The notes below the pieces were generated by a model that worked only from the letters and a program-made list of their open reading frames with translations, searched no databases and was not told the origin of the DNA. This document shows, piece by piece, positions 53,755 through 64,000 of a DNA stretch of 64,000 nucleotides. Positions within the stretch are counted from its first letter, which is position 1. Every line of letters starts with the position of its first letter. The position numbers and the translations under genes are program-made. Source of the DNA: Rhodanobacter denitrificans (GTDB lineage Bacteria > Pseudomonadota > Gammaproteobacteria > Xanthomonadales > Rhodanobacteraceae); assembly GCF_000230695.2 (NCBI RefSeq), contig NC_020541.1, positions 2,294,001 through 2,358,000 on the forward strand, written 5' to 3'.

Positions 53755-54659
53755 GCACGGGATGGTCGTTTTGGGTGATGTTCCTGGTAGTGCTCAACAT
53801 GGGCACCACCTTCTTCCTGTACCTGTGGGGACCGCGCGCGAAGATCCCCACCCTGCCCGACGGCACCAGCGGCCACGTCTGGGCCCATGGCGTGCTGCGC
53901 GAGGGCGTGCGTCCGCTGCCGCTGTGGTGGGTGCTGCTTTCCGGCGCGATGTTCGTGGCCGGCTTCATCTACCTGGCGCTGTTCCCCGGCTTCGGCAATT
54001 TCAGGGGCGTACTGGGCTGGACCTCGCACGGCGAGCTGGCGAACGCCGTGGCCGCCAACGACGCCCGGCGTGCCTCGCTGACCGAGCGCTTCAAGCTGTA
54101 TCCGGTGGAGCAACTGGCCAACGACCCCGCCGCGCTGCAGATGGGCAAGGTACTGTTCGAGGACAACTGCGCGGCCTGCCACCAACGCAGCGCGAAGGGC
54201 AACATGACGCTCGGCGCGCCCGACCTCAGCGACGACGACTGGCTGTACGGCGGCAGCGGCAACGACATCACCACCTCGATCCACGATGGCCGCAGCGGCG
54301 TGATGCCGCCGTGGGCCAGCCTGGGCGCGGACAACGTGAAGAATCTGGCGCAGTACGTGCTGAGCCTGTCCGGCTCGCCGCACGACGCGGCCAAGGCCGC
54401 CGCCGGCCAGCCGCTGTTTGCCACCTGCGCGGCCTGCCACGGCGCCGACGGCAAGGGCAACCAGGCGCTCGGTGCGCCAAACCTCACCGACCACATCTGG
54501 CTGCACGGCGGCAGCGTGGCCGACATCGAGAAGACCATCGGCGAGGGCCGCCAGGGCCGCATGCCAGCGTGGAACCCGCGCCTGTCCGACGACCAGATCC
54601 GCGTGCTCGCGGCCTACGTGTACCACCTGTCGCACCAGCCCGATGGCGACAAGCCCTGA
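53751..54659 (+). CDS. ccoP: cbb3 oxidase subunit III, dihaem cytochrome c
   Basis: A 302-residue protein. Two N-terminal helices (TGWSFWVMFLVVLNMGTTFF and LPLWWVLLSGAMFVAGFIYL) flank LPDGTSGHVWAHGVL, followed by two cytochrome c domains with CAACH near 140 and CAACH near 225. It receives electrons from a soluble or membrane cytochrome c. It overlaps ccoQ upstream and a FixH-like gene downstream by 17 bases. Confidence 0.96.
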   Translation: MSTGWSFWVMFLVVLNMGTTFFLYLWGPRAKIPTLPDGTSGHVWAHGVLREGVRPLPLWWVLLSGAMFVAGFIYLALFPGFGNFRGVLGWTSHGELANAVAANDARRASLTERFKLYPVEQLANDPAALQMGKVLFEDNCAACHQRSAKGNMTLGAPDLSDDDWLYGGSGNDITTSIHDGRSGVMPPWASLGADNVKNLAQYVLSLSGSPHDAAKAAAGQPLFATCAACHGADGKGNQALGAPNLTDHIWLHGGSVADIEKTIGEGRQGRMPAWNPRLSDDQIRVLAAYVYHLSHQPDGDKP

Positions 54660-54885
54660 CCGCACTGCCCGCACCGCATCCGCCTGGTATCGCCAGCCGG
54701 TGCTGTGGCTGGGCGTGTTCGTCTTCGTAGCGTCGCTGGCCGGCTGCGTGTGGATCATCGTGCTCGGCGCGAACCACGCCGACACGCCGCTGAGTACTTC
54801 GCACACCGTGTTCGGCGTGCCGGTCAGCGCACACAGCAGCACCAGCCCGCCGCAGCAGCGGCCGCCGACCGATCGGCCACGATGA
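54643..54885 (+). CDS. Short FixH/CcoH-like membrane protein
   Basis: An 80-residue protein. AWYRQPVLWLGVFVFVASLA is a single helix, as at the start of FixH/CcoH assembly factors, followed by a short variable tail rich in Ser, Thr and Pro. The normal FixH periplasmic domain (about 100 more residues) is missing. It starts inside the end of ccoP and overlaps the ATPase gene by ATGA, so it sits exactly at the ccoH position. The identity is inferred mainly from position. Confidence 0.6.
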   Translation: MATSPDRTARTASAWYRQPVLWLGVFVFVASLAGCVWIIVLGANHADTPLSTSHTVFGVPVSAHSSTSPPQQRPPTDRPR

Positions 54886-57143
54886 ACGCCTACGCGGCCT
54901 GGGCCCACCCGCAACTCGCCGCGCAGGTGCTGCGCGTGCGCCGCGACGGCTGCAGCGAGGTCGCCTTGCGGGTCGAACCCCTGAACGACGCACGCCAGGT
55001 GCTGTGGCTGGAGCAGCGCATTCGCGCGTTGCCCGGCGTGCGGCGCGTGGCCATCGACCGGCCGGCACAGCGCGTGCGGGTGGTGTGGGACGTGCAACGC
55101 ACATCGCTGCCTAGCCTGCTCGACAACTTTGCCATCGCCGGCTGCCCGGCGCAGCCGCTGCAGCAAGACAGCATCGACGACGCCCGGGCGCAGGAACAGC
55201 ACGATGCGCTGAAGCGCCTGCTGGTCGCCGGCATGTGCTCGATGCAGGTGATGACCTACGCGTTCGTGATCTACATCGGCGTGGTCGATTTCGTCGACTT
55301 CAGCACGCGCAACCTGTTCCGCTGGCTCGGCCTGCTGACCAGCCTGCCGGTGGTGTTCTATTCGGCGCTGCCGTTCTTCCGCGGCGCCGTGCGCGAACTG
55401 GGCCAGCGCCGGCTCGGCATCAACTTGCCGGTGGCGCTGGCGGTGGCGCTGGTGTTCCTGGCCAGCACGTTCAACACGCTGCGCGGCAGCGGCGAGATCT
55501 ATTTCGACTCGGTGACCATGTTCGTGTTCCTGCTGCTCGGCGGGCGCTACGTGGAACTGCGCTCGCGCCATCGCAGCGGCGCGCTCGGCGATGCCGCGAT
55601 CGACGCCACCCCGCTGCTGGCGCAGCGGCGCCGTGCCGACGGCGAGCTGGAGACGGTGGCCGCGATCGCCCTGCTGTCCGGCGACCGCGTGCACGTCGCC
55701 GAAGGCGGCACCGTGCCGGCGGACGGCGTGCTGGAAAGCGCCGGCGCGCAGGTGGACGAGGCGCTGCTGTCGGGCGAGTCGCGCCCGCTGCAGCGGCTGC
55801 GCGGCGAGCGGCTGGTCGCCGGCAGCGTGCTGCTGTCCGGGCCGGCCGAGCTGCGCGTGGAGCACAGCGGCGCCACCACCGTGGCGGCGCGACTCGGCGC
55901 CCTGGCGAGCCGCGCGCGGCATGCGCGTTCGCTGATCGCCCCCAGCGATCGCGAAGTCGGCCGCTTCGTCGCCCGCGTGCTGGTGCTCACCGCACTGACC
56001 GCACTGGGCTGGCTGCTGCTCGATCCCGGCCGCGCGTTCGAGGCCGCGGTCGCCGTGCTGGTGGTGGCCTGCCCCTGCGCGTTCGCGCTGGCCGGCCCGG
56101 CCACGCTGACCCGTGCACTCGGCGTGCTGGCCGGCCGCGGCGTGCTGGTCACCGACGGCAAGGCGTTGGACACGCTGGCCACGGTCGACTATGCGCTGTT
56201 CGACAAGACCGGCACGCTCAGCGTGCCGCAGCTCGACCGCCGTGCGGTCGAACCCCTGCGCGGCGACACGCCCGACCGCGTCCTGCAGCTGGCCGCCGCG
56301 CTGGCCCACGAAAGCTCGCACCCGCTGGCGCGCGCACTCGCCGACGCGGCGCGCCTGCAGGCGCTGTCGCTGCAGGCGCAGTCGGTACGGGTCCATGCCG
56401 GCGCCGGCATCAGCGGCGACATCGACGGCCGCGAACTGCGCCTGGGCCGCGCCGACTTCGCACTGGCGCTCGCCGGCCAGACGGCGCCATCGGTGGTGAC
56501 CGACACGCTGCTGCTGGCCGATGCGCAAGGTGCCATCGCCACGTTCCATCTCGACGAACAACCGCGTGCCGACGCCCGCCGCATGCTCGACGCGTTGCGC
56601 GTCGACGGCATCGCCGTCGCGATCGCCAGCGGCGACAGCGCCCCCCGCGTCGCCACGCTCGCCGCCCGCCTGGACATCGGCGACTGGCATGCGCGGCAGT
56701 CGCCCGCCGCCAAGCTCGAGCGGCTGCAGGCCGCGCGCGAGCACGGCCACACCACCCTGGCCGTGGGCGACGGCAGCAACGACGCCCCGGTACTGGCCGG
56801 CGCCGACGTCTCCGCCGCGCTGGCCTCGGGCACCGAGCTGGCCCAGGCGCATGCCGACCTGCTGCTGCTGGACGGCCACCTGGGCAGCCTCGCCGACGCC
56901 CGCGCGATCGCCCGCCAGTCGCGGCAGCTGATGGCGCAGAGCCGGCGCTGGTCGCTGCTGTACAACCTGTGTGCCGTGCCATTCGCCGCATTCGGCTTGG
57001 TGCCGCCGTGGCTGGCCGGCATCGGCATGTCGCTGAGTTCGCTGGTGGTGATACTCAATGCGTTGCGCATCGGCGGCGACACGGCAGCGGGCCGCTCCGG
57101 CGCGTCCGGCCCGGCAGCCCGCCCGCGCGAGCTGCGCGCATGA
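54882..57143 (+). CDS. ccoI: Copper-type P-type ATPase CcoI/FixI for oxidase assembly
   Basis: Exports or delivers copper needed for CuB of the cbb3 oxidase. The 753-residue P1B ATPase has the CPC ion motif (C397-P-C399) in VACPCAFALAGPATLTRA, the phosphorylated aspartate D441 in DKTGT, the HP motif AHESSHPLARAL and the hinge GDGSNDAPVLAGADVSAAL. The N-terminal metal-binding domain has the HMA shape (VEPLNDARQVLWLEQRIRAL) but no CxxC, and the cysteine-rich CcoI leader seen in many homologues is absent. It overlaps its neighbours by ATGA on both sides. Confidence 0.93.
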   Translation: MNAYAAWAHPQLAAQVLRVRRDGCSEVALRVEPLNDARQVLWLEQRIRALPGVRRVAIDRPAQRVRVVWDVQRTSLPSLLDNFAIAGCPAQPLQQDSIDDARAQEQHDALKRLLVAGMCSMQVMTYAFVIYIGVVDFVDFSTRNLFRWLGLLTSLPVVFYSALPFFRGAVRELGQRRLGINLPVALAVALVFLASTFNTLRGSGEIYFDSVTMFVFLLLGGRYVELRSRHRSGALGDAAIDATPLLAQRRRADGELETVAAIALLSGDRVHVAEGGTVPADGVLESAGAQVDEALLSGESRPLQRLRGERLVAGSVLLSGPAELRVEHSGATTVAARLGALASRARHARSLIAPSDREVGRFVARVLVLTALTALGWLLLDPGRAFEAAVAVLVVACPCAFALAGPATLTRALGVLAGRGVLVTDGKALDTLATVDYALFDKTGTLSVPQLDRRAVEPLRGDTPDRVLQLAAALAHESSHPLARALADAARLQALSLQAQSVRVHAGAGISGDIDGRELRLGRADFALALAGQTAPSVVTDTLLLADAQGAIATFHLDEQPRADARRMLDALRVDGIAVAIASGDSAPRVATLAARLDIGDWHARQSPAAKLERLQAAREHGHTTLAVGDGSNDAPVLAGADVSAALASGTELAQAHADLLLLDGHLGSLADARAIARQSRQLMAQSRRWSLLYNLCAVPFAAFGLVPPWLAGIGMSLSSLVVILNALRIGGDTAAGRSGASGPAARPRELRA

Positions 57144-57334
57144 ACATCCTGCTGGTGCTGATCCCGGTCACCCTGCTGGTGGTGATCGTCGCGGTATGGC
57201 TGTTCTTCTGGGCAGTCAACCACCAGCAGTTCGACGACCTGGACAGCCCCGCGCAGCTGCCGTTGATGGACGATCCGCCCGAGCCGGCGCCGCCTGCGGA
57301 AACCCCGCAGCACGACCCCACCGAACCGCCGTAG
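57140..57334 (+). CDS. ccoS: cbb3 oxidase assembly protein CcoS
   Basis: A 64-residue protein with one helix (ILLVLIPVTLLVVIVAVWLF) followed by FFWAVNHQQFDDLDSPAQLPL, the CcoS signature. It is needed for cofactor insertion into CcoN. It overlaps ccoI by ATGA and is the last gene of the operon; the acetyl-CoA hydrolase gene converges on it 18 bases later. Confidence 0.93.
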   Translation: MNILLVLIPVTLLVVIVAVWLFFWAVNHQQFDDLDSPAQLPLMDDPPEPAPPAETPQHDPTEPP

Positions 57335-57352
57335 GCGTCCGCCTGCGGTCCT

Positions 57353-59296
57353 CTACCGTTGGCGGCGCAGGGCAGTCTGCAGCAGGCGTCGCTGCACGCG
57401 CCCAGGCCAGCTCGCCGGCGTGTCCAGGCCCATCCGTGCCAGCGCCTCGCTCTCGCCATCCACGACGTCGCCCGGGCGAATGACGGCACCCAGCAAGCGC
57501 CACCTGCCGCGCCAGTGGCCGCTGCAGGCTTTCAGCCATTCCAGTGCCGGCAACAGGCGCTGTTCGACCTCGGTGAAATCGCTGCCGAACGGAAACGCCG
57601 GCAGTACGCCCTCGTGCCGCAGCGGCGCCAACGCCTCGTGCAGATGCTCCGGGCGATGGCGACGCCAGGCTTCCGGCACCGCGAAATCCGCGGCCAGCTT
57701 GCCGTGCGCCTTCGCCTGCGCGCACAGCGCGTCGAGGAAGCGCGCATCGGCGATCGACAGCATCGCCTCGACGCACTCGCCATCGCTCTTGCCGCGCAGG
57801 TCGGCGATGCCGTACTCGGTGACGACGATGTCGCGCAGGTGGCGCGCAATGGTGGTCTGGCCGTAGTTCCAGCGGATGTTGCTCTCGATCCCGCCGCGGC
57901 CCTCGCGGGTGGCGCGCAGCAGCAGCGCCGAGCGTGCGTCAGGCAGCTCGTGCGCCATCGCCACGAAGTTGTACTGGCCGCCGACGCCGCTGACCACGGC
58001 GCCGTCCTCCAGCGTGTCGGAGACCGCCGCGCCGAGCACGGTCGCCATCATGCAGGTGTTGAAGAAACGCGCGCCGCGCCGCTGCAGCATCGCCAATGCC
58101 TGGTGGTCGCCGTACAGCTGGTTGACGTTGGAGACCGCGCACATGTCGATCGCGTCCGGATCGGCCGCTTCGGTGGCGGCCAGCCACGCGTACAGTTCGC
58201 GCGAACCGAGGAAGAACGCGCCGCGCAGATAGTGCCCGCCCGGCGTGGCCGGGTTCAGGCGACCTGCCGCCGCCGCGCGCTCCAGCGCCAGGTTGTCCCA
58301 GCTGCGCCGCTTCAGGATGCCGCCGCGTTGCAGGTGCATGAAGCCGTCCATCACCATCTCGCTGGCGCCGTACAAGCCGGCCTCGAACGGCGCCAGGCCG
58401 CCCTGCTGCTCCGCCAGCACCCGGGTGGCGCCGGCCGGATCCAGCGCCGCCAGCGCCTGGCGCCAGCGGGTGTTGTCGTGCTGACGCAACAGCAGCGCCT
58501 TGACCAGCGCGTCGGACAGCGCGCCGATGCCGATCTGCAGGCAACCGCCGTCCCTGACCAGCGCGCTGGCGTGCAGGCCCAGCGCGTACTCGGCCAGGCC
58601 CACCGGCGAGCGCGGCAGCGCAAACAGCGGCGGCGACGTGGGCGGACGCAGCTCCACGTCGAAGTACGCTTCGGCCACTTCGGCGTCGCCGCCCAGGTAC
58701 GGCAGCTCCGGATGCACCACCGCCACGCACAGCGGCCGCGGCCGTCCGCTCGACTGCAGCCGGCGCAGCAGATCCAGGGTCAGGTCCGGATTGCACGACA
58801 GGCTGTAGTGCACGCCGTCCGGGCCCTCGCGCCGCGCCACCAGCTGCACCAGCAGGTTGATGTCCTGCAACGCGAGGTCGCGCGCCACGTGGGTGTAGTT
58901 CTGGCTGATGTAGCTGCGCTGGGCGCTGGCCGAACGCAGCAGCGCGCCGGACTGCAGGTAGAACTCGTGCACCTCGACGTTCGCCGGCAGCGCGTCGCGC
59001 GCCTGGTCCAGCGCGTAGTGCGGATCGACCGCGTCGGCGCCGAAGTGGCGCTCAAGGAAAGGCCCGAGGAAACGCTGCTCCAACCCCGGCGTCGGCTGCG
59101 GCCGGGTCAGCGACAGTGCAGTGTACAGGCGCATCGAGCGCCCAGCGTCGGCCGCGACCAGTCGATACAGCGCGTTGAGCAAGCCATGCGGCTTGCCCAG
59201 GCCCAGCGGCGCGGCGATGCGCAGGTGCGGGCCGAGTCCGTCCGCAAGATCGCGCGCGCAGGCATCGGTGTCGGCGTAGCGATGCTCGATTGACAT
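57353..59296 (-). CDS. Acetyl-CoA hydrolase/transferase family protein
   Basis: A 647-residue enzyme of the Ach1/Cat1 CoA-transferase superfamily, which hydrolyses acetyl-CoA or moves CoA between acids. Conserved parts are MRLYTALSLTRPQPTPGLE, SQNYTHVARDL, LYGASEMVMDGFMHLQRGG, VSNVNQLYGDHQALAML and GVGGQYNFVAMAHELPDARS; the active-site glutamate is expected in the GGIES or VVTEYGIADLRGKSD region. The start MSIEHRYAD is preferred; MIARMSIEH is four codons upstream. It is longer than typical Ach1 (about 500), with an N-terminal extension common in proteobacterial forms. Confidence 0.85.
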   Translation of the reverse strand: MSIEHRYADTDACARDLADGLGPHLRIAAPLGLGKPHGLLNALYRLVAADAGRSMRLYTALSLTRPQPTPGLEQRFLGPFLERHFGADAVDPHYALDQARDALPANVEVHEFYLQSGALLRSASAQRSYISQNYTHVARDLALQDINLLVQLVARREGPDGVHYSLSCNPDLTLDLLRRLQSSGRPRPLCVAVVHPELPYLGGDAEVAEAYFDVELRPPTSPPLFALPRSPVGLAEYALGLHASALVRDGGCLQIGIGALSDALVKALLLRQHDNTRWRQALAALDPAGATRVLAEQQGGLAPFEAGLYGASEMVMDGFMHLQRGGILKRRSWDNLALERAAAAGRLNPATPGGHYLRGAFFLGSRELYAWLAATEAADPDAIDMCAVSNVNQLYGDHQALAMLQRRGARFFNTCMMATVLGAAVSDTLEDGAVVSGVGGQYNFVAMAHELPDARSALLLRATREGRGGIESNIRWNYGQTTIARHLRDIVVTEYGIADLRGKSDGECVEAMLSIADARFLDALCAQAKAHGKLAADFAVPEAWRRHRPEHLHEALAPLRHEGVLPAFPFGSDFTEVEQRLLPALEWLKACSGHWRGRWRLLGAVIRPGDVVDGESEALARMGLDTPASWPGRVQRRLLQTALRRQR

Positions 59297-59362
59297 GCGC
59301 GCGATCATGCCAGAAGCCCCACGACATCGGCGCACCGACAAGCCATCGCCTACACTCGAGCC

Positions 59363-60829
<1,467 letters not shown>

Positions 60830-60925
60830 AGCCGGTTTGCCTCTTCAGGCGTTTCATGCGCTTCCCGCGTCAAGCGGATGTTTTCTCACAACTTGATACT
60901 GCCAGCATGCTAGGCTCACGCCCTT

Positions 60926-62296
60926 ATGCCAGAGCCGTCCGACCACGCCGCACCGCGCCACGTCCTCACCCCCAGCTCGCTCAACCGGCTGGTGCGCGAC
61001 CTGCTGGGAGATGCCTTGCCGCAAGTGTGGATCGAGGGCGAACTGTCGAACGTGGCCAAGCCGGCCTCGGGCCACCTGTACTTCACACTGAAGGACAGCG
61101 GCGCCCAGGTGCGTTGCGCGATGTTCAAGATGAAGGCGGCCGCGCTGCGCTTCCGCCCGGCCGACGGCATGCAGGTGCTGCTGCGCGCCAAGGTCGGTTT
61201 GTACGAACCGCGCGGCGAGTTCCAATTGGTCGCCGAATACATGGAGCCGGCCGGCGAAGGCGCTCTGCAGCGCGAGTTCGAGCAGCTCAAGGCGCGGCTC
61301 GACGCCGAGGGCCTGTTCGACCCGGCGCGCAAGCGCACCCTGCCCGCCTACGCGCGGCGCATCGGCGTGATCACCTCGGCCACCGGCGCCGCAGTGCGCG
61401 ACGTGCTCAGCGTGCTGGCGCGGCGCTGGCCGCTGGCCGACGTCGACGTGCTGCCGGTGCCGGTGCAGGGCCGCGAAGCACCACCGGCGATCGTCGCCAT
61501 GCTGAAGAAAGCCTCGGCCAGTGCGCGCTACGACGTACTGCTGCTGACCCGCGGTGGCGGCTCGCTGGAAGACCTGTGGGCGTTCAACGAGGAAGCCGTG
61601 GCGCGCGCGATCCACGCCAGTGCGGTGCCGGTGGTGAGCGCGGTGGGCCACGAGATCGACTTCAGCATCGCCGACTTCGTGGCCGACCTGCGCGCGCCCA
61701 CGCCCTCGGCCGCCGCCGAACTGCTGGTACCCGACGCGGTGGCGGTCGGCCGCCACCTGCGGCAGCTGCAGCAGCGCCTGGCCACCTTGCTGCAACGCCG
61801 GCTGCAGGCGCAGTCGCAACGCGTCGACCATCTGCTGGCGCGCTTGCAGGCGCAACGCCCGCAGGCGCGCCTGCAACGCGACCGCGAACGGCTGCAGCAC
61901 CTGCGCCTGCGCCTGGCCAGCGTGCTGCGCGAAGCGCAGCAGCAACGCCGCGCGCGCCTCGACCGCCTGCACGCACGCCTGCTGGCGCAACACCCGCGCA
62001 CGCGACTGCCGCTGCTTACCCGCCGGCTGAACGAACAACAGCTGCGCCTGCACCGCGCGATCGCGCAAATCCTCGAACGCCGGCAGACCACGCTGCGCCA
62101 CGCCGGCCACGCGCTGCACGCGGTCAGCCCGCTGGCCACGCTGGAACGCGGCTACGCCATCCTGTTCGACGCCGACGGCCAGGTGCTGCGTTCGGTGCAG
62201 GGTGTTGAGCCCGGCAACGCGCTGCGGGCGCGCTTGGTGGACGGGGAGCTGGGGTTGCGGGTGGAAGCGCGTGGGCCTGCGAAGTCACGCGGGTAA
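60926..62296 (+). CDS. xseA: Exodeoxyribonuclease VII large subunit
   Basis: Degrades single-stranded DNA from both ends with XseB. The 456-residue protein has the N-terminal OB fold (VWIEGELSNVAKPASGHLYF), the catalytic domain (IGVITSATGAAVRDVLSVL, LTRGGGSLEDLWAFNEE, VVSAVGHEIDFSIADFVADL, RAPTPSAAAEL) and a long arginine/glutamine-rich coiled coil, then LERGYAILFDADGQVLRSV. XseB is not encoded here. Confidence 0.96.
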   Translation: MPEPSDHAAPRHVLTPSSLNRLVRDLLGDALPQVWIEGELSNVAKPASGHLYFTLKDSGAQVRCAMFKMKAAALRFRPADGMQVLLRAKVGLYEPRGEFQLVAEYMEPAGEGALQREFEQLKARLDAEGLFDPARKRTLPAYARRIGVITSATGAAVRDVLSVLARRWPLADVDVLPVPVQGREAPPAIVAMLKKASASARYDVLLLTRGGGSLEDLWAFNEEAVARAIHASAVPVVSAVGHEIDFSIADFVADLRAPTPSAAAELLVPDAVAVGRHLRQLQQRLATLLQRRLQAQSQRVDHLLARLQAQRPQARLQRDRERLQHLRLRLASVLREAQQQRRARLDRLHARLLAQHPRTRLPLLTRRLNEQQLRLHRAIAQILERRQTTLRHAGHALHAVSPLATLERGYAILFDADGQVLRSVQGVEPGNALRARLVDGELGLRVEARGPAKSRG

Positions 62297-62332
62297 GTGC
62301 GCCTGACCCCGCTTTGATCGTTGGTCAGAATG

Positions 62333-62349
62333 AACGGGTCTAGCCCGTT
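62333..62349. repeat. Short hairpin after xseA
   Basis: AACGGG/CCCGTT arms with loop TCTAG, 37 bases after the xseA stop. It may be a weak terminator; there is no T-run. Confidence 0.4.
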
Positions 62350-62434
62350 AGCGCAATGATGGATGGCGGCAGCTCACGAGCCCTGAACGCCACGACGCCC
62401 TATGCTTGCCGGATCGCAGCCGCAGGCAAGCGCC

Positions 62435-63865
62435 ATGTTGAACAAGAGCTACCCCTACTACCTCGCCAACCGCCCGCAGGCGTCGAAGACGATGCTAGAG
62501 GTGCGCGACAAGTACAGTGGCAGGCTGGCCACCCGAGTCGCCGTGCCCGATGCCAAGGCCGTCGAGAAGGCCATCGCCGCCGCAGTGAATGCCGCGAAGC
62601 CGATGCGCGAGTTCAAGCCGTGGGCGCGGCAGACGGTGCTGCAGTATTGCGCGGCGCGTTTCGCCGAGCGCCGCGACGAGCTGGCCGAGGCGTTGTGCAT
62701 CGAGGCGGGCAAGCCGATCAAGGACGCCGCCGGCGAGGTGACGCGGCTGATCGAGACGTTCCGCATCGCCGCCGAGGAGGCAGTTCGGATCAACGGCGAG
62801 ACGATCAACCTGGAACTTGCCAGCCGTCTGGACGGCTATCACGGCTACACCAGGCGCGTGCCGCTGGGGCCGGTGTCGTTCATCACGCCATTCAACTTTC
62901 CGCTGAATCTGGTAGCGCACAAGGTGGCGCCAGCGATCGCCGCCGGCTGTCCGTTCGTGCTGAAGCCGTCGGAGAAGACCCCGATCGGCGCGCTGATCAT
63001 CGGCGAGGTGCTGGCCGAGACCGACCTGCCGAAGGGCGCGTTCTCGATCCTCACCCTGGATGGCGCGCACGCCGCACCGCTGGTGGAGGATCCGCGCTTC
63101 AAGCTGCTCTCGTTCACCGGCGGGCAGGTCGGCTGGGCGCTGAAGGCGCGCGCCGGGCACAAGAAGGTGACGCTGGAGCTGGGCGGCAACGCGGCGTGCA
63201 TCGTCGACGCCGACCAGGACGGCAAGCTCGACCACGTCGTGCAGCGGCTGGTGTTCGGCGCGTTCTACCAGTCCGGCCAAAGCTGCATCGGCGTGCAGCG
63301 CATCTACGCGCATGCCGACATCTACGATGCGCTGAAGCGCAAGCTGGTCGCCGCCACGAAGAAGCTCAAGGCCGGCGACCCGAAAGACAGGAGCGTGTTC
63401 CTCGGCCCGATGATCGACGAGGCCGCCGCCGAGCGCCTGCACGGCTGGATCCTGGAGGCGAAGCAGGCCGGCGGCAGGATCCTCTGCGGCGGCAAGCGCC
63501 ATGGCAACATGCTCGACGCCACCCTGATGGAAAACGTGCCCGCCGACGCCAAGGCGAATCGCATGGAGGCGTTCGGCCCGTTCGCCCTGCTCGCCCCGTT
63601 CCGGCGGTTCGACGAGGCGATCGCGATGGTCAACGATTCCGACTACGGCCTGCAGGCCGGCATCTTCACCGACAGCCTCGCCCACGCGATGCGCGCATGG
63701 AACGAACTGGAACAGGGCGGCGTGATCGTCAACGACATTCCCAGCTTCCGCGTGGACAACATGCCGTACGGCGGCGTGAAACTGTCCGGCCTGGGCCGCG
63801 AGGGCGTGCGCTACGCGATCGAGGACATGAGCGAGACCCGCCTGATGGTGATGCGCGAGTCCTGA
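62435..63865 (+). CDS. Aldehyde dehydrogenase, NAD(P)-dependent
   Basis: A 476-residue ALDH. The proton-abstracting glutamate is in TLELGGNAACIVD, the catalytic cysteine C284 in SGQSCIGVQR, and the cofactor motif FTGG(Q)VGW is present. ITPFNFPLNLVAHKVAPAIA and KPSEKTPIGAL are typical. The closest families are phosphonate, lactaldehyde or succinate-semialdehyde type, but the substrate is not readable from this sequence. The start MLNKSYPYYLANRPQ fits the family; an upstream ATG adds 11 residues. Confidence 0.92.
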   Translation: MLNKSYPYYLANRPQASKTMLEVRDKYSGRLATRVAVPDAKAVEKAIAAAVNAAKPMREFKPWARQTVLQYCAARFAERRDELAEALCIEAGKPIKDAAGEVTRLIETFRIAAEEAVRINGETINLELASRLDGYHGYTRRVPLGPVSFITPFNFPLNLVAHKVAPAIAAGCPFVLKPSEKTPIGALIIGEVLAETDLPKGAFSILTLDGAHAAPLVEDPRFKLLSFTGGQVGWALKARAGHKKVTLELGGNAACIVDADQDGKLDHVVQRLVFGAFYQSGQSCIGVQRIYAHADIYDALKRKLVAATKKLKAGDPKDRSVFLGPMIDEAAAERLHGWILEAKQAGGRILCGGKRHGNMLDATLMENVPADAKANRMEAFGPFALLAPFRRFDEAIAMVNDSDYGLQAGIFTDSLAHAMRAWNELEQGGVIVNDIPSFRVDNMPYGGVKLSGLGREGVRYAIEDMSETRLMVMRES

Positions 63866-63914
63866 TTGCGGGAGCGTGCTGCATCCCCCCGCCCGCCGCG
63901 TCGTACCAGCCACG

Positions 63915-63976
63915 AAGGCGGGCAATGCCCGTCGATCCATCGCCCCAAAGAGCCGGCGGGCAGTGCCCGCCCTACA
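63915..63976. repeat. GGCGGGCA(N)TGCCCGCC-type repeats at the window end
   Basis: Two units: AAGGCGGGCAATGCCCGTC and, 20 bases on, CGGCGGGCAGTGCCCGCCCTACA. Such units are typical intergenic repeats of this family. They lie downstream of the aldehyde dehydrogenase gene. Confidence 0.7.
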
Positions 63977-64000
63977 GCGCGCCAGGTTTCGTCGCCTGCA

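Noticed and set aside
53508..56879. An 1123-codon minus-strand frame across ccoP and ccoI
   Set aside because: It is antisense to clear oxidase and ATPase genes and has low-complexity composition. The same applies to the other very long frames antisense to or overlapping known genes, for example 30,401-33,553 and the upstream extension 59,297-60,544.

Overview
The window is 64 kb of GC-rich, densely packed bacterial chromosome. Gene content and order point to Gammaproteobacteria, order Lysobacterales (Xanthomonadales), most likely family Rhodanobacteraceae (Rhodanobacter-like). The reasons are a long LigA, the ald/ftsK/lolA ... rarA/serS and trxB/aat neighbourhoods, a ccoNOQP oxidase with linked assembly genes, and family-typical intergenic palindromes. 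The genus is an inference; no rRNA is present.

Layout. 1-3.7 kb (minus strand): epmA (cut by the window edge), ligA, rnk. 3.9-6.6 kb: an MdtD-like drug exporter and a CPA2 cation/proton antiporter. 6.7-11.7 kb: an acetyl-phosphate module made of a MaoC-phosphotransacetylase fusion, acetate kinase and a convergent phosphoketolase. 11.9-13.7 kb: a divergent NRAMP-like transporter and a wrecked glmS 3' end. 13.8-18.4 kb: a small polysaccharide-precursor group (galE, LMW protein-tyrosine phosphatase, tviB-like dehydrogenase, UDP-glucuronate-type epimerase). 18.6-21.3 kb: a TonB-dependent receptor.

21.3-26.2 kb is an eroded accessory zone. It holds a 3' fragment of a second NRAMP gene, a UspA protein, an ORF fusing the start of a DUF46 protein to the end of a phage terminase, a ParB-like phage fragment, a HicB/HicA toxin-antitoxin pair, an orphan gene and tRNA-Ser(UGA). 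26.3-30.2 kb (minus strand) has serS with an unusual internal insertion, two small membrane proteins and rarA.

30.4-41.2 kb is an insertion between rarA and lolA, genes that are adjacent in E. coli and many relatives. It carries a large periplasmic-propeller diguanylate cyclase, a ribbon-helix-helix regulator next to perfect palindromes, and a six-gene membrane complex. That complex looks like hydrogenase-4 (hyfBCEFGI), but its catalytic subunit has lost the Ni-Fe cysteine motifs. It is therefore better described as an energy-converting-hydrogenase-related (Ehr-type) proton- or ion-pumping complex of unknown substrate. This is the most interesting system in the window.

41.4-49.5 kb: lolA, ftsK, ald, trxB, a DUF482 acyltransferase, aat and an HD-GYP phosphodiesterase. 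49.8-57.3 kb: ispG, then the cbb3 oxidase operon ccoNOQP with a mini FixH-like protein, CcoI and CcoS. 57.4-63.9 kb: acetyl-CoA hydrolase/transferase, a ClsB-like phospholipase D protein, xseA and an aldehyde dehydrogenase. The window ends in GC-rich palindromic repeats.

Functionally the window combines energy metabolism for low oxygen (cbb3 oxidase, Ehr-like complex), acetyl-phosphate/acetyl-CoA handling, and c-di-GMP turnover (one GGEEF enzyme, one HD-GYP enzyme) with core replication, translation and cell-division genes.
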